DNA of 64,000 nt from Branchiostoma floridae (Eukaryota > Chordata > Leptocardii > Amphioxiformes > Branchiostomatidae), in the NCBI RefSeq assembly GCF_000003815.2, contig NC_049981.1:10389609-10453608 (forward strand), given 5' to 3'. The notes beneath the pieces are model-generated. The model was not told where the DNA came from. It worked only from the letters and a program-made list of their open reading frames with translations, and did not search any database. Of the stretch, positions 25,181-51,964 are shown piece after piece. How positions within the stretch are numbered: position 1 is the stretch's first letter; each line of letters begins with the position of its first letter. A program made the translations under genes and the position numbers.

Positions 25181-26636
25181 TGATCTCCCCGTAATCCATT
25201 AAGTAAGATATATCTCCCTCGCGGATGCAGTTTTACCCATAACAAGATTTAAAGCCGTGAAAGCCTGACTCGGCACTGTATGCACGGCCGCCGGCACTCC
25301 TGTAGCCACTGTGTGTGAAAGTACGGAGTTAGTTCAGCAACGTAATAGAATTTTGATTATATGGAGGATATTCACCCGAACGGTGCTTTGGCCAGATTCC
25401 AAGAAAAGTCTAAGTCCTTTCGGCAGAAAGGTTGAGATTACGATAATACCAGCATTTTGCTTGTGGTATGTTACGCCGAAGGGCGGATATGGCTATTACA
25501 TATAAATATAACGTTACATTTTGTAATACAGATTTTGGGTAAATGTTAACGCAAACTGAGAATTCACTGCGAGCCATGATTTTTAATTGTGCACGCTCTT
25601 TTGAAAACTATCTAGAAATGACGAAATGTTTCGTTTAGTCATAAAACCATCAAAATGTACGACAATGTAAAATGTTTGATATTCCTGTCGGAAACTTTTG
25701 TATATTTTTTTCGTGCCCTTGTAACAGACTTTGTGTACACAGTGTATAACGTTGCCAACCATAACATCGTTTGTTCTTATGAGGAGCGACCGTTTCGCTC
25801 AAAGTAGCAGACATAGAAGAAACATGTGATTCGAGCACAATTACCCTGGAAAAAGACCCAAAACACCGTAAGCGTGAATTTATTCGGTCCAAAGGGTTTT
25901 CAAGTTCGGTGGAGAAGTTTTTTCATGTCTACTTGCCCGAAGCGGAAATGCGTACCCCAATTGACAAGATGTTGTGGCTGATACATATAAATTTATATAT
26001 GCAAATAAAGTCGGGACTTATTTTGGGCTATTCTTTTGTTTGTTTTAGCCTTTATTCATTGATAAAAGCTCAAATAGGCCTACAGGCCGCTTTTTTCGTG
26101 ACATTTTTGGCTAGGACTGCATCAGGTCCTTAGATGGAATTTGAAGAGTTATTAATTTCTGACAATATTCGGCTTTCGGCATCACGTATTTCATCAGGTT
26201 TACATCCTGGCATCAGGGAGTTGTAAATTAAGGGTCGTTCCCATGTTGAGGACGCATGGATCATCTTGAGTTTATGCCAATAGCAAAGATGCGATATGGG
26301 ATTGAAAAAATAAGTTCGGTTAAGTAAAATGTCTTAAATCATAAATGTCTTGACAACTCAAAGCAAGGAGCTTTTATGCTTAAAGAGAGCAATTGCGATA
26401 AGCTGAAAACGATGTGAAATAGCTATGCTCCTCTTCTATTCGCGACAATGGACAGATCAAGACATATAACGTTAGTTTCATAGAACTGTAACATGTTATA
26501 TCAGTAATCATATCTGGCCCTCCAAACGTGAAAATAGGCAATATCACCGCGATATCAGGATTATGTGGCACTAACGATATCAAGATTGTGTTGTACTACG
26601 TATATGACGCGTGTGCTTCTTTTTCAAGGCCTATTG

Positions 26637-26790
26637 TCGTATTGACAGGATCATACTGTCAGCAGTGGGACAATTTGTACTATTGACAGGATCATCCTGT
26701 CAGTAATTAATAGAAGTTTGGTACTATAGACTAGGTGATCCTGTCAACAGTGAATACAACACTTCTCTATTGACAGAACCATCCTGACAA
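26637..26790. repeat. cluster of palindromic TGACAGGATCATCCTGTCA sites
   Basis: Four sites at about 26640, 26685, 26730 (half) and 26766, each of the form TGACAGGATnATCCTGTCA with small changes, spaced about 40-45 bp. Extra TGACAG copies follow at 26831 and 26863. Confidence 0.7.
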
Positions 26791-27404
26791 TAACAGAATT
26801 TTCTCACTTTTTACAGGAGTTCAAGTTTCATGACAGTTACGACATATTCTCTCATTTGATGACAGTGTCAGAGTTCAGAACGACCTCTCAATTGCGACAG
26901 ATTGTTACCACAGGTAAGCCATGTGGGCCATCTACCGTAAATAATGTTTTTTCAGGACGGCATTTACCTGGGGAATTTTCATTTACAAGGAGTGCAAAAT
27001 TGCCGGCAATTTTTTAGGACTTTGATCTGTAGCACCGACCTCTTATGGCGAGGCAGTTTATATGAAATTCATGTGGGAAGGAATTGTTTATAGTTGACCG
27101 AAACAGCCGCGCACAACATTTAGGTTTGGATTTTGTACACCTACCAAGGTAATGACTAGGGCACATTTTTGTTGTGGAATCGCAGGGGGTCGTTGAAGAT
27201 CCGGGATCGTTTTGAAATATGCAACCATTTTGTCAGAATCAGCTATAAAACAACCCGATATTGTCAATGGACAAAATCTAGAACTAACAATGAAGGCACC
27301 GAAAATGTATGGTCGGGAATTGAGAGAGCTGTCGTCGTATTTTACGTCGGCTAAGCTCTATTCATGCCGTGAACGAATGATTCAAAATCCGAGTATAACG
27401 ATAC

Positions 27405-27592
27405 TTCCCCCTTATTCCCAGGGTAACGGTTAAACTATGCATATGTCCGTTGAAAAAAAAGAAAGGTCAGGGATATCAAGTCGATGGGCGGCTTTTTCAA
27501 ACTGCAATATTTAGAAAAAAAAATTTGAAAGCACCTTCTGTTGACTTGATAAACTTACCTTGAATACTGTCAAGCCATACAATCCGTTACGA
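27405..27592. mobile_element. MITE family A, copy 4 (decayed)
   Basis: Internal arms GGGATATCAAGTCGATGGGC and CTTCTGTTGACTTGAT plus CAAACTGCAATATTTAG match the intact copy. Both termini have decayed. Confidence 0.55.
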
Positions 27593-29186
27593 GAAAAAAA
27601 ATCGCAGACAGTGGAAGGAAGCTTTTGCGGTGCCCTAAATGAAATTCATCGTGAAAGATGAATGCGTGGTTTGTAGCGTCCGGCGGTTTGATATGATGCT
27701 CTTAGAGTGGATATAACCCAAGGGTCCGTCTTGTATGGATAAGGAAAGCAAAGGTCGGAGCCTTCTTCTTAAGGTTGGTCAGACAGGGATTACTCGTAAG
27801 ACCTTCTGAAGACATGTAAATAAGATATTACTAAGATCAATACTGAAAGTTTTGTTTGTGGTTTGGTTATGACTATTTAGATACTAATAGTATGATGCCA
27901 GTAAACTTCAGTATTTCACCAACAAAAGTAATCGAACTTCACCGATAAACCTTTTTATTAATTCTGAACCACACACAGCATTGAAATGCATCTTTTATAT
28001 GAAGTAACTACACGTATTATACACCTGAATATAGCAATGATATATTATGATAATAACCACCATGCCATTCACCGTTGCAGTCATCCAAGGAGGTTCCTTG
28101 AGTCATCTAAACACGTTACACAAATTTGAAAGGAAATTGATTTTATTGTTCAATAAACAGCCATAAACAACGTTGTATTTATTCAATGTCTTGTTGCTTC
28201 ATACACAACAAATAAGATTTGAATGTGGAAGTTCATCAAATCATGACAATTTATATAGTCTGTACAACAGACCAATTGTACCCATAAAAGAAAAAAGAAA
28301 CAAATTTATGACCTAATTCCCATTGTACTTTTTGGTGAAGTGCCTTAAACATCGTGATTCTTGGTCTTACATGGTCACAGTTTCAAGTTCAAGGTCAAAT
28401 AGGCCTCAAAACGTCAAACCCCTTTGCGAGTCTTTTGCAACTTCCCCATTGCCGAAAAGACAGATATTTGGCAATTTGACGGTCTCCTTCGCCACTTTTC
28501 ATGATACGGCCGGGGGTGGTACTGCAGATTAGGCTCTTATAGGGTATGTCGTCCTGACTTTTAAAACGCAAACTATAGAAGAAAAAAGGTATAAAGCCAG
28601 TGAAATCTTTCCCAAATAGGTCCAGACATTTTTACATTTATATAGAAGGACATTTAAAATTCAAGTTGGCATAAAAAGCATCGTTTGTAGGCAACGCGCG
28701 AGGAGCCCATGTAACACCATGTCCGCCCGTCGAAGCGCCGCCTACATCCACGTATACATCATATCTTGTACGAAATGAGCAGTTTAAGGACATATGTGGA
28801 CATAATCTGGATTCCTACAACTACCTTGGTCTTACACTCAACCACTCATTTGCTTATTTCGGGGAAGGAACTATCAGAGAAGCTAGGGCGTCTCTCAGAA
28901 ACTATTACGATCTTTGACCCCAACATCTGCTTGGAAACATTAGCAATAATCTCCAAACAGATGTTAAGGGAGTGTAGAAGGAGGCGAACCCTTTTACATC
29001 ACCTCTTATTATAATTATCAGGATTACGTGAAAAGGACAACCGGTCATACTTGCAACCTTCCTCTTGTTGGAAAAAAACAAAAACAATGATGATTTATTG
29101 TTTATAGTGTGATGACTGCTCGTCGTCAATTTTGCGTGTGCTTACATCGATTATTGCGTGTCCTACCTCCTTTTTTACAATTTGTA

Positions 29187-29493
29187 ATGCAAAAAGCGCT
29201 TTCTAGTGACGAGTTATCATAATGCAGTAAACATTAAACTCATACGTGGCAACATTACGCTATCTGGTTATCAAGGCTGGGGACTCAGCGTGTCTGGCAG
29301 CCACTTGTCCGTGCGGCACACGGCCATGAAGCTTCCCAACGATGGAAGAAAGTAGCACAAAGTGAGCACTTCATCATTAGGGCCTGACAACCAATGAAAA
29401 TACTTCCAACGGGAGCCTTTGGTTGCCCACATATGAATACAATGTTGATCACACTGCATCGTGATAACTCGTCACTGGAGGGCGCTTTTGCAT
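29187..29493. mobile_element. fold-back element with ~38-bp terminal inverted repeats
   Basis: Left GCAAAAAGCGCTTTCTAGTG, ACGAGTTATCATAATGCAGT; the right arm is its inverse with a few mismatches (ACTGCATCGTGATAACTCGT, CACTGGAGGGCGCTTTTGC). Non-coding interior. Confidence 0.75.
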
Positions 29494-31190
29494 GCCTTGA
29501 AAACGTGAAGTATGAACGTTGTATTGCATATTGTTGATTACACTGCACTATCATAATGGTCCACTCCTACATATCCTGCCTGTCAGCATATTCGTTTTTA
29601 ACACCTCAATGACCTATCAAGGCATTTATAGAGTCTATATCTCCCTACTCCATACACCTGAGCTAAGACAATCATGAAACGTATATGCACCTGCATGTTC
29701 GCCATTATAAAGAAGCTGAATTCACTTAGTGGAATGTAATTCTTGTGTTAGACTGACAATGCTTGATGTATCTGGGCAGTGTTCTTTGTTGTGACCTGCA
29801 CTTATCCATTGGTATACAAGTAAAATAAAGATCTTCATTCATTAATTCACTAATTCATTCATGTCTTCATTCTTCCAAGAGTACCACATTAAGCTATAGA
29901 ACTGTAGTTATGTAGATGCCATGCTTTGTACCTCGTACAATTGTTGTGCAATAAAGTTATATATGTACTGAACTGAATTCAACACAACACAAAGAAATAA
30001 GCACACATCTGAAAGTAGTGATAGCTTTGCATTTAATAGTTTCATCATATCATAATCATTCATCCAACAAATAATATCTTCACTCTGATACATTTTATAC
30101 AGTGTCAACATATCTTACCAATACCAGCTATTATTTTCCACCAGTCATAAGCAAGTTTCATATTCATTTTCTTTTTCTTCCAGACAGAGCATACAGTGCA
30201 GTGTACAGTCTTTAAGTCTATCGGACCATGCCCGTTCTTTAAATTGTTGTCATCTCCTGCCTAAATGAATTTTACATTTCATCATTACATATATATGAAT
30301 TTGCATTAGTCTCTGCTATGGAAAGATACTTTTCATGGCATAAAAATATTCAAGCACTCAAATCATACATGTACATCCATACATTTTCTTTTTATACCAT
30401 GTAGAGTAAGTGTACTCTCACCAAAACTGTAATGCAGTACTGTACACTATTACAAGGTGGCACTGCTAAACATACAATTGAAAGTGAATCCCACACAGGA
30501 AGTCTTGAGGATAATTTCATTAAAAACTTGCTAAGCTCTAACATCTAACTGTCTCTATCAGTACTTAGTTAATAGGCATAGGTTTGTTGCTTTTACTGAG
30601 ACAAAATAACTGACAGCTTATAAGTACATTTCACGATTTTTGATTTGCATATACGACTTGGCCAAAGTCGTTAAAGTAAAAGGATTTAGGGCCTCAAAGC
30701 TATTATCTTTCAAACTATAGACTACAAGCACATAAAATGTATGGAAAGTACTATACAGACTTGGCAGGTTGTTTTGCAATATCCAATATCTGAACCTCCA
30801 AAGGTTTTTTTCCCCCCGCTTTGTTGTATCATATTACCTTTTTCTTGCAGACATCTTTCAGTTCTTTTGGAGATCTGTTTTAGTGGCATACTTAGTTAAT
30901 AGATATCTGTAAACATAATAGTTGTGACATTTTCCTGATGCATCATGTGTAGTGTTCTGAATACTGTTAGAGTGTACTTCTAATGTTCTTTTAACAACAA
31001 GCACAAGGGAGGGACCACCTAAAGTAATGAACTTTCCATTGCAACACATGATTAAGCCATACAAAAACTTCAGAAACAAGACTTTATCCCCACTGCAAAG
31101 CTGAATTTGCCAGGTTTGTTTTGGTTAAAGTAGTGTGAGGTCAACTCCAGCATTTTGAAGAGCTACGGCCAGTAGGTTATTAACCCTGTA

Positions 31191-31394
31191 TACCGTAAAC
31201 CTTGACACTTTTGTGGCAGTTTTATTTTCCCAACAACGTCTCCACTATGAATTCACAACACCACAAATATGTCTCACATTTATGACTACAGTGTTCAGAA
31301 TAACTTTACTGTGAATTAAAAACACTGCAAAAAAACTACTCCCTTTCCGTCCTACCGTGAAATAAAATCACCATAAAAGTATGAGTTTACGGTA
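31191..31394. mobile_element. decayed CGCG-type fold-back MITE (family C)
   Basis: Ends TACCGTAAAC and GTTTACGGTA; inner ACCGTGAAATAAAATCACC matches ACCGCGAAATTAAAACCACC of the intact copy. It lies in the presumed DPP8/9 3' UTR and, on the minus strand, includes an AATAAA at 31221-31226. Confidence 0.6.
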
Positions 31395-31555
31395 CTAGCA
31401 ACCTCACCCCTGAGGCATTGCCAAAAAACAGCCATGTAAGAAGAGAACCTGATTTTGACATACAACATTTGCCACTATTTATGTTCTTGAGTCTATAATG
31501 TCTATAATGTCTCTGGAGTTACTTTGTTTACCCTTTTTGCTCCTTGAATCTTGAA

Positions 31556-45833
<14,278 letters not shown>

Positions 45834-46043
45834 TTTGATTCCCTAGTCTATCACATGCGTTACGGCTAGTAAAGGGTGGTCAGTGCTCTTTCGCAGAAGG
45901 ATGCTAGCAGTGTCTTACAATGTTGTCTTGCATCCAGATGTCGCACATGTAATTTCACCTGAAGAGGATTCAAGCATTTAAGCCTGGTCACCTGAAATGA
46001 CATAAGTATACAGCTGTCAAATCTCATGTTTCAAAATATTTAG

Positions 46044-46496
46044 ATTGTTATTGTTATTGTTATTGGGTGGGCCGACTACTCTCTTGACAGCCAAGGGCTA
46101 AATTGCGAGGAGCTTACAATAGGCAGGGCTAAATCGCAAGGGTCTGGAGCGAGCTGCCATTCGGCGGAACTCAGGTGACCTCAATACGACAGTAATTGCC
46201 CCAGGTGCGGCCAAGGTACTGTAGGTTTTGAACCACTCACCCCGCACCACTGCACGTGTGGTGGGTTTTTTAGCGTGCCTGGGCTATGGCTCTCCCTTGA
46301 ACACGGGACCTCCATTTAACGTCCTATCCGAGGGACAGCCCTAGCCGAAGCTAAGTACTCATTTACACCTGAGTAAAGTGAGGAAAGCCGTGTAAAGTGC
46401 CTTTCCCAAGGGCACAAGGTCGGTGACACACAGCTGGATTCGAACTCGAGACCTCTCGGTCCTGAGGCAAACACGCTGCAGCTGCGCCACGCGAAC
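46044..46496 (-). mobile_element. full-length tRNA-derived SINE (minus)
   Basis: The reverse complement begins GCGTGGCGCAGCTGCAGCGT (A-box-like) and has GGTCTCGAGTTCGAATCC (B box), then TTGTGCCCTTGGGAAAGGCA, a CTCAGGTGTAAATGAGTAC domain, a specific 3' part with GGACGTTAAATGGAGGTCC, and ends GAGTAGTCGGCCCACCCAAT(AACAAT)n. Clear pol III SINE anatomy. Confidence 0.85.
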
Positions 46497-47088
46497 TCAC
46501 CAGATCACATTCATATGTGTATGTGCATGTTGTAAATAACATTTCAATTTGATAACGTACTCAACAATGTAGATGATATATATTTACCTTGGGTAACTAC
46601 TCGAAATGTCTTTTCAAGTGCGTCTATAACGTTATATCTACATAGAAATACCAAATATGTTAACGTTAGATAAAGTTACGTGCCTCAGTGTATTTCCATA
46701 AATTACAATGTATTATCTCTTTACGTTCACAAATACAGCACAAATATATATACCTGTGCCACTTTGTATAGAAACGTCTACAATTCATTCTTCTTGTAAC
46801 GAACAGATAGTTATTTTTGCTGCTGAAGTGGATTTAGAGAGATTCTAGATACAACGTCAACTGGCATGATTCTCGTGAAAATAATTTTCAGCACGTAACG
46901 TAATTGGGGAGGGGGGCACAGCTCTTGGCCCACCCCTCCCTCCTTCGTTCGATGTGTTCACAAAATCAACCCCATAACACTACCATAACAAAAATGGGAA
47001 AATATCTGCTTTACCGTCAATCCGTACATGAAACCTGCGACTTAGACTGACCTGACTGATAGAATACAACGTCATATTTTTTACTTAC

Positions 47089-47158
47089 CAGAAATCGGGG
47101 AAGAGAAATCGTCGAGATCGTCTCGGTTTTACCTTATACTGTGATGAACATTTTCTAT
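47089..47158 (-). other. candidate non-coding first exon of DPP8/9
   Basis: On the minus strand a GC-rich stretch ends in TTCTG|GTAAGT, a consensus donor with its last exon base at 47089. A matching acceptor, CCTCTTCAG, lies near 45958-45966, upstream of the DPP start codon. Together they suggest a short 5' UTR exon spliced to the exon holding the ATG. The 5' boundary is not determined. Inferred from splice motifs only. Confidence 0.4.
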
Positions 47159-47159
47159 C

Positions 47160-47223
47160 ATTCCCAGCATGCTGCTGGGAAAGGCTGCATTTTAAACGCT
47201 CACAAGTATGCAAATAAGGGCGG
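47160..47223. promoter_or_regulatory. promoter-like cluster: ZNF143-type site, octamer, GC box
   Basis: TTCCCAGCATGC (47161-47172) resembles the ZNF143/Staf core, ATGCAAAT (47208-47215) is a perfect octamer (POU factor) site, and GGGCGG (47218-47223) is an Sp1-type GC box. The cluster lies directly upstream of the candidate first exon of DPP8/9, as expected for a TATA-less housekeeping promoter. Confidence 0.4.
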
Positions 47224-47370
47224 AACTGCGCTGTTGTCTCCCTAACTTTTGCTCCCTATTGCTTGGTGATCGTTATAGCTGAGCATAGATTTGTTATGTT
47301 TCCTGAAAAGCCCGTGGGTTGTTTTATTTTTGTGTGAGGAGTAGTTGGCCGCCAGCCAAACCATTTTTGT

Positions 47371-47562
47371 GTAGTCCGCTGCAACAGTGATGCGTTTTTT
47401 TTTCGCCTGATGACCCAAATAACATCGTTTTTCATCGGCGCTTTCGATGAAATTGCGTCATCGGATATTGCAAAAAAAGTTATCACATGGATTTTATTAT
47501 TTTCATTTTTCACAAACATGAAGAATTTAGCTTCTCTACCACGTAGGCCATTATCCTGGTAA
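47371..47562. repeat. dispersed repeat F, copy 1
   Basis: Highly similar to 62711-62885: CTGCAACAGTGATG, TTTCGCCTGATGAC, GCAAAAAAAGTTATCACATG, AACATGAAGAATTTA and CGTAGGCCATTATCCTGG in the same order. Confidence 0.8.
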
Positions 47563-48237
47563 CATTCGTTTTTTCTAAGCAGCTTCGATCAAAAAAGTGT
47601 CATACCGTCATGGCGTTACTTTTACCTCTTGAATTCCATACTAGAACCCCTCGACAAAAGGTAGAAAGCTTAAGCCATTTGACTGCCAACAATTACTTAG
47701 TAACTTTTCCACAAGGCAGTGGGCCTCGCCCCGAATGTCGGGGATCAGGAAAGCCGCTTTTTCAGTCACTGTGTATTCTTAACTGTCATGCGTTATGGCG
47801 TCAAGATTGCAAAATGTGCGTTACTTTTACCACTTGAATTCCATACTAGAACCCCTCGACAGAACGTAGAAAACCATTTGACTGCCAAACCATGATGGCG
47901 ACGCACTGTCTGCCTCTTATCCCCATGGTGGTGCGACTGAATACTACAGCGTCTGCACAGGCCGACAAAATCACCCAGCTCAGGACGAAAACACTTCCGT
48001 GTGGGGAATTCATATCGTCTGTGTATGTTTGGTACTTGTCCTTTTTTCTCAAATGATTCAGTAATGAACAGACCAAATGAATAGACATTATTTCGGGTTA
48101 AAGAGTGTGAGGTATCTGATAATATACAAGTTGGAATTGAAGTTTTAGACCGTCAACATAGACTGGGGGACGAACCTGTCCCGGGAACTTGCTGCTCTTA
48201 TAATATTAGTCGATTTCTGATTGTAGTGGGGTGTGTT

Positions 48238-48428
48238 TACTCTCCAAACAGAGGTTAGGCTCCGGCTGTTTTTTTAATCGTTTTTATCGTTTTTTTTTTA
48301 TTCTGTGTTGTATCTTGTATTGTCAAAACATCAAGATCAATGCAAAATAGGAAGCCCGATAAAAACGACTTAAAGAATATAATAAAAAAAAAACAGCCGG
48401 AGCTAGCCTAACCTCTGCTTGGAGAGTA
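48238..48428. mobile_element. fold-back MITE inside copy A
   Basis: TACTCTCCAAACAGAGGTTA, GGCTCCGGCTGTTTTTTT on the left; inverse ending TAACCTCTGCTTGGAGAGTA on the right. Copy B has an uninterrupted site at the corresponding place (about 50395). Confidence 0.8.
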
Positions 48429-48848
48429 GGGTATGTTAAGAATGGTTACAGATGCCGAAATTAAATCGGCTGAATCAAAAGACTGGTGAAATTGTATTTC
48501 TCTCTTTGATTATCCCGCCCGACCTAAATACATAATCATATATGACAACTGGACATCATCATATTTGGACATAAGTAAATTGGTAACTTCAGAGAAACGT
48601 TTGAGGAAATAAGTGCAATATTGAATAAGACAATGTAAAAGATTCCCATAACCTGCAAGACCTACCGAGTCCTAATTACTCGAACAAGACCGACTCACAA
48701 AATAACAAGAAACCCTTAACCATGTCACAACACTGTAGTCCATTCTATTTACGTGCTTTAAATGTGTTTAAGTTAAAACAAGCATTTGTACGTAATTTAT
48801 AAAATCAACGCTAACTTTTATTTTTTTTCTGACTTTTTGCTTTACAAT

Positions 48849-49055
48849 ATCTACTTCACCTTTATCGGCGAGGTAACTTGTATCCGTTGTTTAAAAAAAA
48901 AACAAGTTTTTAAGGGTATCAGGTCAACCAATTTTAAACCACAATACATTTGTATTTTGAACATTTTGCACCACCGTTGACTTGATATCCCTACATATAG
49001 ATGCCCTGTTTTTAAAAACAACGGATATAGGTTACCCAGCGTGTAAAGGCAGTAT
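48849..49055. mobile_element. MITE family A, copy 3
   Basis: TACTTCACCTTTATCGGCGA at the left, inner GGTATCAGGTCAACC / GTTGACTTGATATCCCT arms, ACAACGGATATAGGTTACCC at the right. Confidence 0.65.
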
Positions 49056-49917
49056 CACGTATATAGGTTAAAGGCATACTACGTAGTTATTTGTGCTCAA
49101 ATTTGAAATATTCTAGAACTAAGAAATCTAAGATTTACTACCACTTTCTGACACTTTTTGACACTTTTGTGTAATTATTTCACGTTTGCAACGAAAGAAT
49201 TAGCCTACAAAACATTCTGCTCTAGGCTCGCTGTAACCTGTTGACCTCCCTAGTTAGACCCTCCTGTTTGAAAGCAACAACGGTAGGTCCCCCGGGGTGG
49301 GGTAATCAGTTAGGGACTTGGCAGACTGGAGATAAAGGCTGCACAATGAAGATCTTCTTCTTTGGAAACACTCATATCTAATCACTCTAAAATAGCATAT
49401 AAACATGAACTTATTAGGTCTATTTTGTAGGGTTTCAACAAGCTGAGGTCATATTCCCTTCAAAACTGCAAGAAACCTTGTACAGAAAACAGGTTAATGA
49501 ACTGTAAAATAGTAGTAAAATAAATATAGGCGTTTTTTAAGCTTCTAATATGTATGGAATCTAGACGAACACAATTGTACACATAGCACGAATGTTTTAC
49601 CAAGGCTTTGATATACATGAGTTTCATCAGCTATCAGAGTCTGCGAAAGACAACATAACAACCACAACAAAACAACAAAAACATTCTTCAAGTTACCAAG
49701 GAGGTTAAAAGATTACAAAGTTTCTTGACATACTAGTAATAGGAAATTTGAAAAAACATAAGTTACGTAATTACACGACCCAACACACACTCCTTTTTGC
49801 CATGAGAATGGTAGCAGAAGGACTACCGAAACACTGGCAGGATATTGCTATTCCATATGTATAGAGAAGCCCCGAAATTCCCTTTTAGGCATGCTGTTGC
49901 AATTCATCTACGGAATT

Positions 49918-50187
49918 CTATGGGTCGCTAACTTGGTCCAGAGGTGTAGTGGCGTACGGTTCCATATCATCCTCGTCTTTGACGTCTGGGTTTCTGCGCG
50001 ATGGAGGATTTATCTGGGGGACCCCCCTCCCCCCCCTGACGTCAGTTCCGTTTGCAACTTGCCATCCATTTCTTCCTTGCCGGTGTCGTCCAAATTGACG
50101 CTGCTGTACGGTTGAATACGAAGGGTGTTGTCGATGGCACGTACGGACAAAACCCCACAACTGACGAAAACACGTCCGTGCGCGCAT
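49918..50187 (-). pseudogene. possible remnant terminal exon, acidic EPYA-type tail
   Basis: A 90-codon open stretch on the minus strand ends DEDDMEPYATTPLDQVSDP and a stop. The composition looks like a receptor cytoplasmic tail, but I cannot name the family. The paralogous stretch in copy A (47880-48060) stays alignable but diverges. No acceptor was identified. Confidence 0.25.
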
Positions 50188-51770
50188 TAATACAGTCTGT
50201 GTATGTTTGGTATTTGTTTGTTTTTTCTCTCATTTGATTATATTCACAGATTGTTTACTAGTACCAGATTGAGAGTGCGGGCCTTTTCATATGATAATGC
50301 ACATCTTCGATTTGAAAATTTTAGACGGCCATAAGGAACTAGGTAACGTACTCGTTTAAGGAACTTGTAGGCTTTGGACGCCTGTCGTGAGGTGTGGTAA
50401 GATTACATATTGGCACGAAATTAAAGCCGGCTAAATCAAAAGTGTGGTAAAACCTATTTCTCTGTTTGATTATGCCGCACGACCTAAATACATAATGTCA
50501 TGACAACTGGACATCGCCACATTTTTATTCAGCTAGTAAGTTGTGCAAATCGGAAACTTTAAACGAGATGATTTTAGAGGAAATCATAAAACAATGGAAG
50601 CCGAGATAATGTACAACATGACATGTGACCCAGTGGACATAAAGACTAGTCAGTAATTGTATAAGACCAGCTCAGAAAATAATAAAGAATAGTCATATCT
50701 TCAGGTACATTTGTACCATTTGTTCAAAAGTTTGTTTTTCCTTAGAACTATCGAAGAGTGATAGTCATTGCCGGCACCATTCACTACTGTTGGAGCATCC
50801 CATTAGATGGCTTTAAACAACAGGCTACAGTTAGATAAATGTTAGGTGTGACAGGTCGTTCAGTGTAATACGCGTGCTTGTGAAGCTGATACTATAGATA
50901 CAGATACAAAATGGGAAGAATCTGTTAGTAGTTCTTGTACTTTTCTGAGGCTGAAAATGTGACTCAGTGTATTATGCGACCAGCAGAAATGTATAAGAGG
51001 GTCTGCATGGCGATCCCAATTCAGATGAGCACCGTGCTACGGATACGTATTGCGCTAAAATCAAGGAAGGCAATTACTAGTACACCAAAATTTGGTCGCC
51101 TCGCTACGTGAATATTGAATAAGGTGGCTTGCCGGGAATACTAGTACAGCAATCAAAATACAAAGTCTACGCGTTACAGAAAAGAGCATACAGACCGTGA
51201 GGCCGGCAGTCAGATAAGGCCAGTAATCAGCGACCCAGTACAAAAAGAAATGGCCAGCAAAAGTGCATTATGAGCCAAAAAAAGGCCTCAGAGAGCCTGC
51301 TTTAGAGGCTAATACAGACCTCGGCGTTTAAAAGCCAAATGTTCAGTCTCTAGTCATCTTTTTCAGATCATGGTATTTTCCTGTCGCAGAACGAAAGTAC
51401 TGTAATGTTAAGACATTTAAATTGAGAAATTTTTAAGATAAGCTTAACATGCATGTTGAACAATACCTATTTGTATAAAGTTACGAGTTAAGGAACAGTA
51501 AGGTAACGTCTTAAGTAGAATGAAAAAGTCCTTTCAACAAGTTTCAAGACATTGTCTTGAAACATCACAAAAATCGTAACCTAATCGGTTCATGTTATGA
51601 TTGGAATGTAGAAAAACACGATTGCACGCATAGCACGAATGCATAATGGGGCTTTGTTGTACATGACATGAGTTTTCAGCAGAGTCTGGAAAAGACTACA
51701 CAATGAACACGGCAAAAATCAGGCACATACAAGTTACCCCCGAGGAGGCTGAAAAGTCGGGCATCAACTT
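50040..51770. repeat. segmental duplication, copy B
   Basis: Direct partner of 47880-49720, offset about 2.05-2.2 kb; landmark strings are listed under copy A. Confidence 0.75.
51181..51330 (-). mobile_element. dispersed element G, copy 1
   Basis: The reverse complement TTTGCTGGCCATTTCTTTTT.nACTGGGTCGCTGATTnCTGGCC matches 63330-63390 closely. Confidence 0.65.
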
Positions 51771-51964
51771 CACAATTCATGATCAAGCGACACCTCTGTT
51801 ACAAAGTATTGGATATTGCATGTACTGCGCGCAAGTTTGCCTTTCTGTCTGTCTTTCTATCTCTTTCTTTCTTTCCGCCTATTTCTTTCTTTCTCTCCCT
51901 CTCTTCCTTCATTTTGTCCTTGTGCATTGCATGTAGGTAATGTAGTGCGATGGACATCCAACAA

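Larger units (their letters stand above)
47880..49720. repeat. segmental duplication, copy A
   Basis: Diverged direct repeat of 50040-51770. Shared landmarks in order: CAGTCTGTGTATGTTTGGTA-like, TTTGATTATnCCGCnCGACC, ACCTAAATACATAAT, GACAACTGGACATC, CATAGCACGAATG, GTTACCnnGGAGG. Copy A contains two MITE insertions. Confidence 0.75.

Noticed and set aside
46435-46496. tRNA gene on the minus strand
   Set aside because: A/B boxes are present, but the acceptor stem is not formed and the sequence continues as a SINE body.
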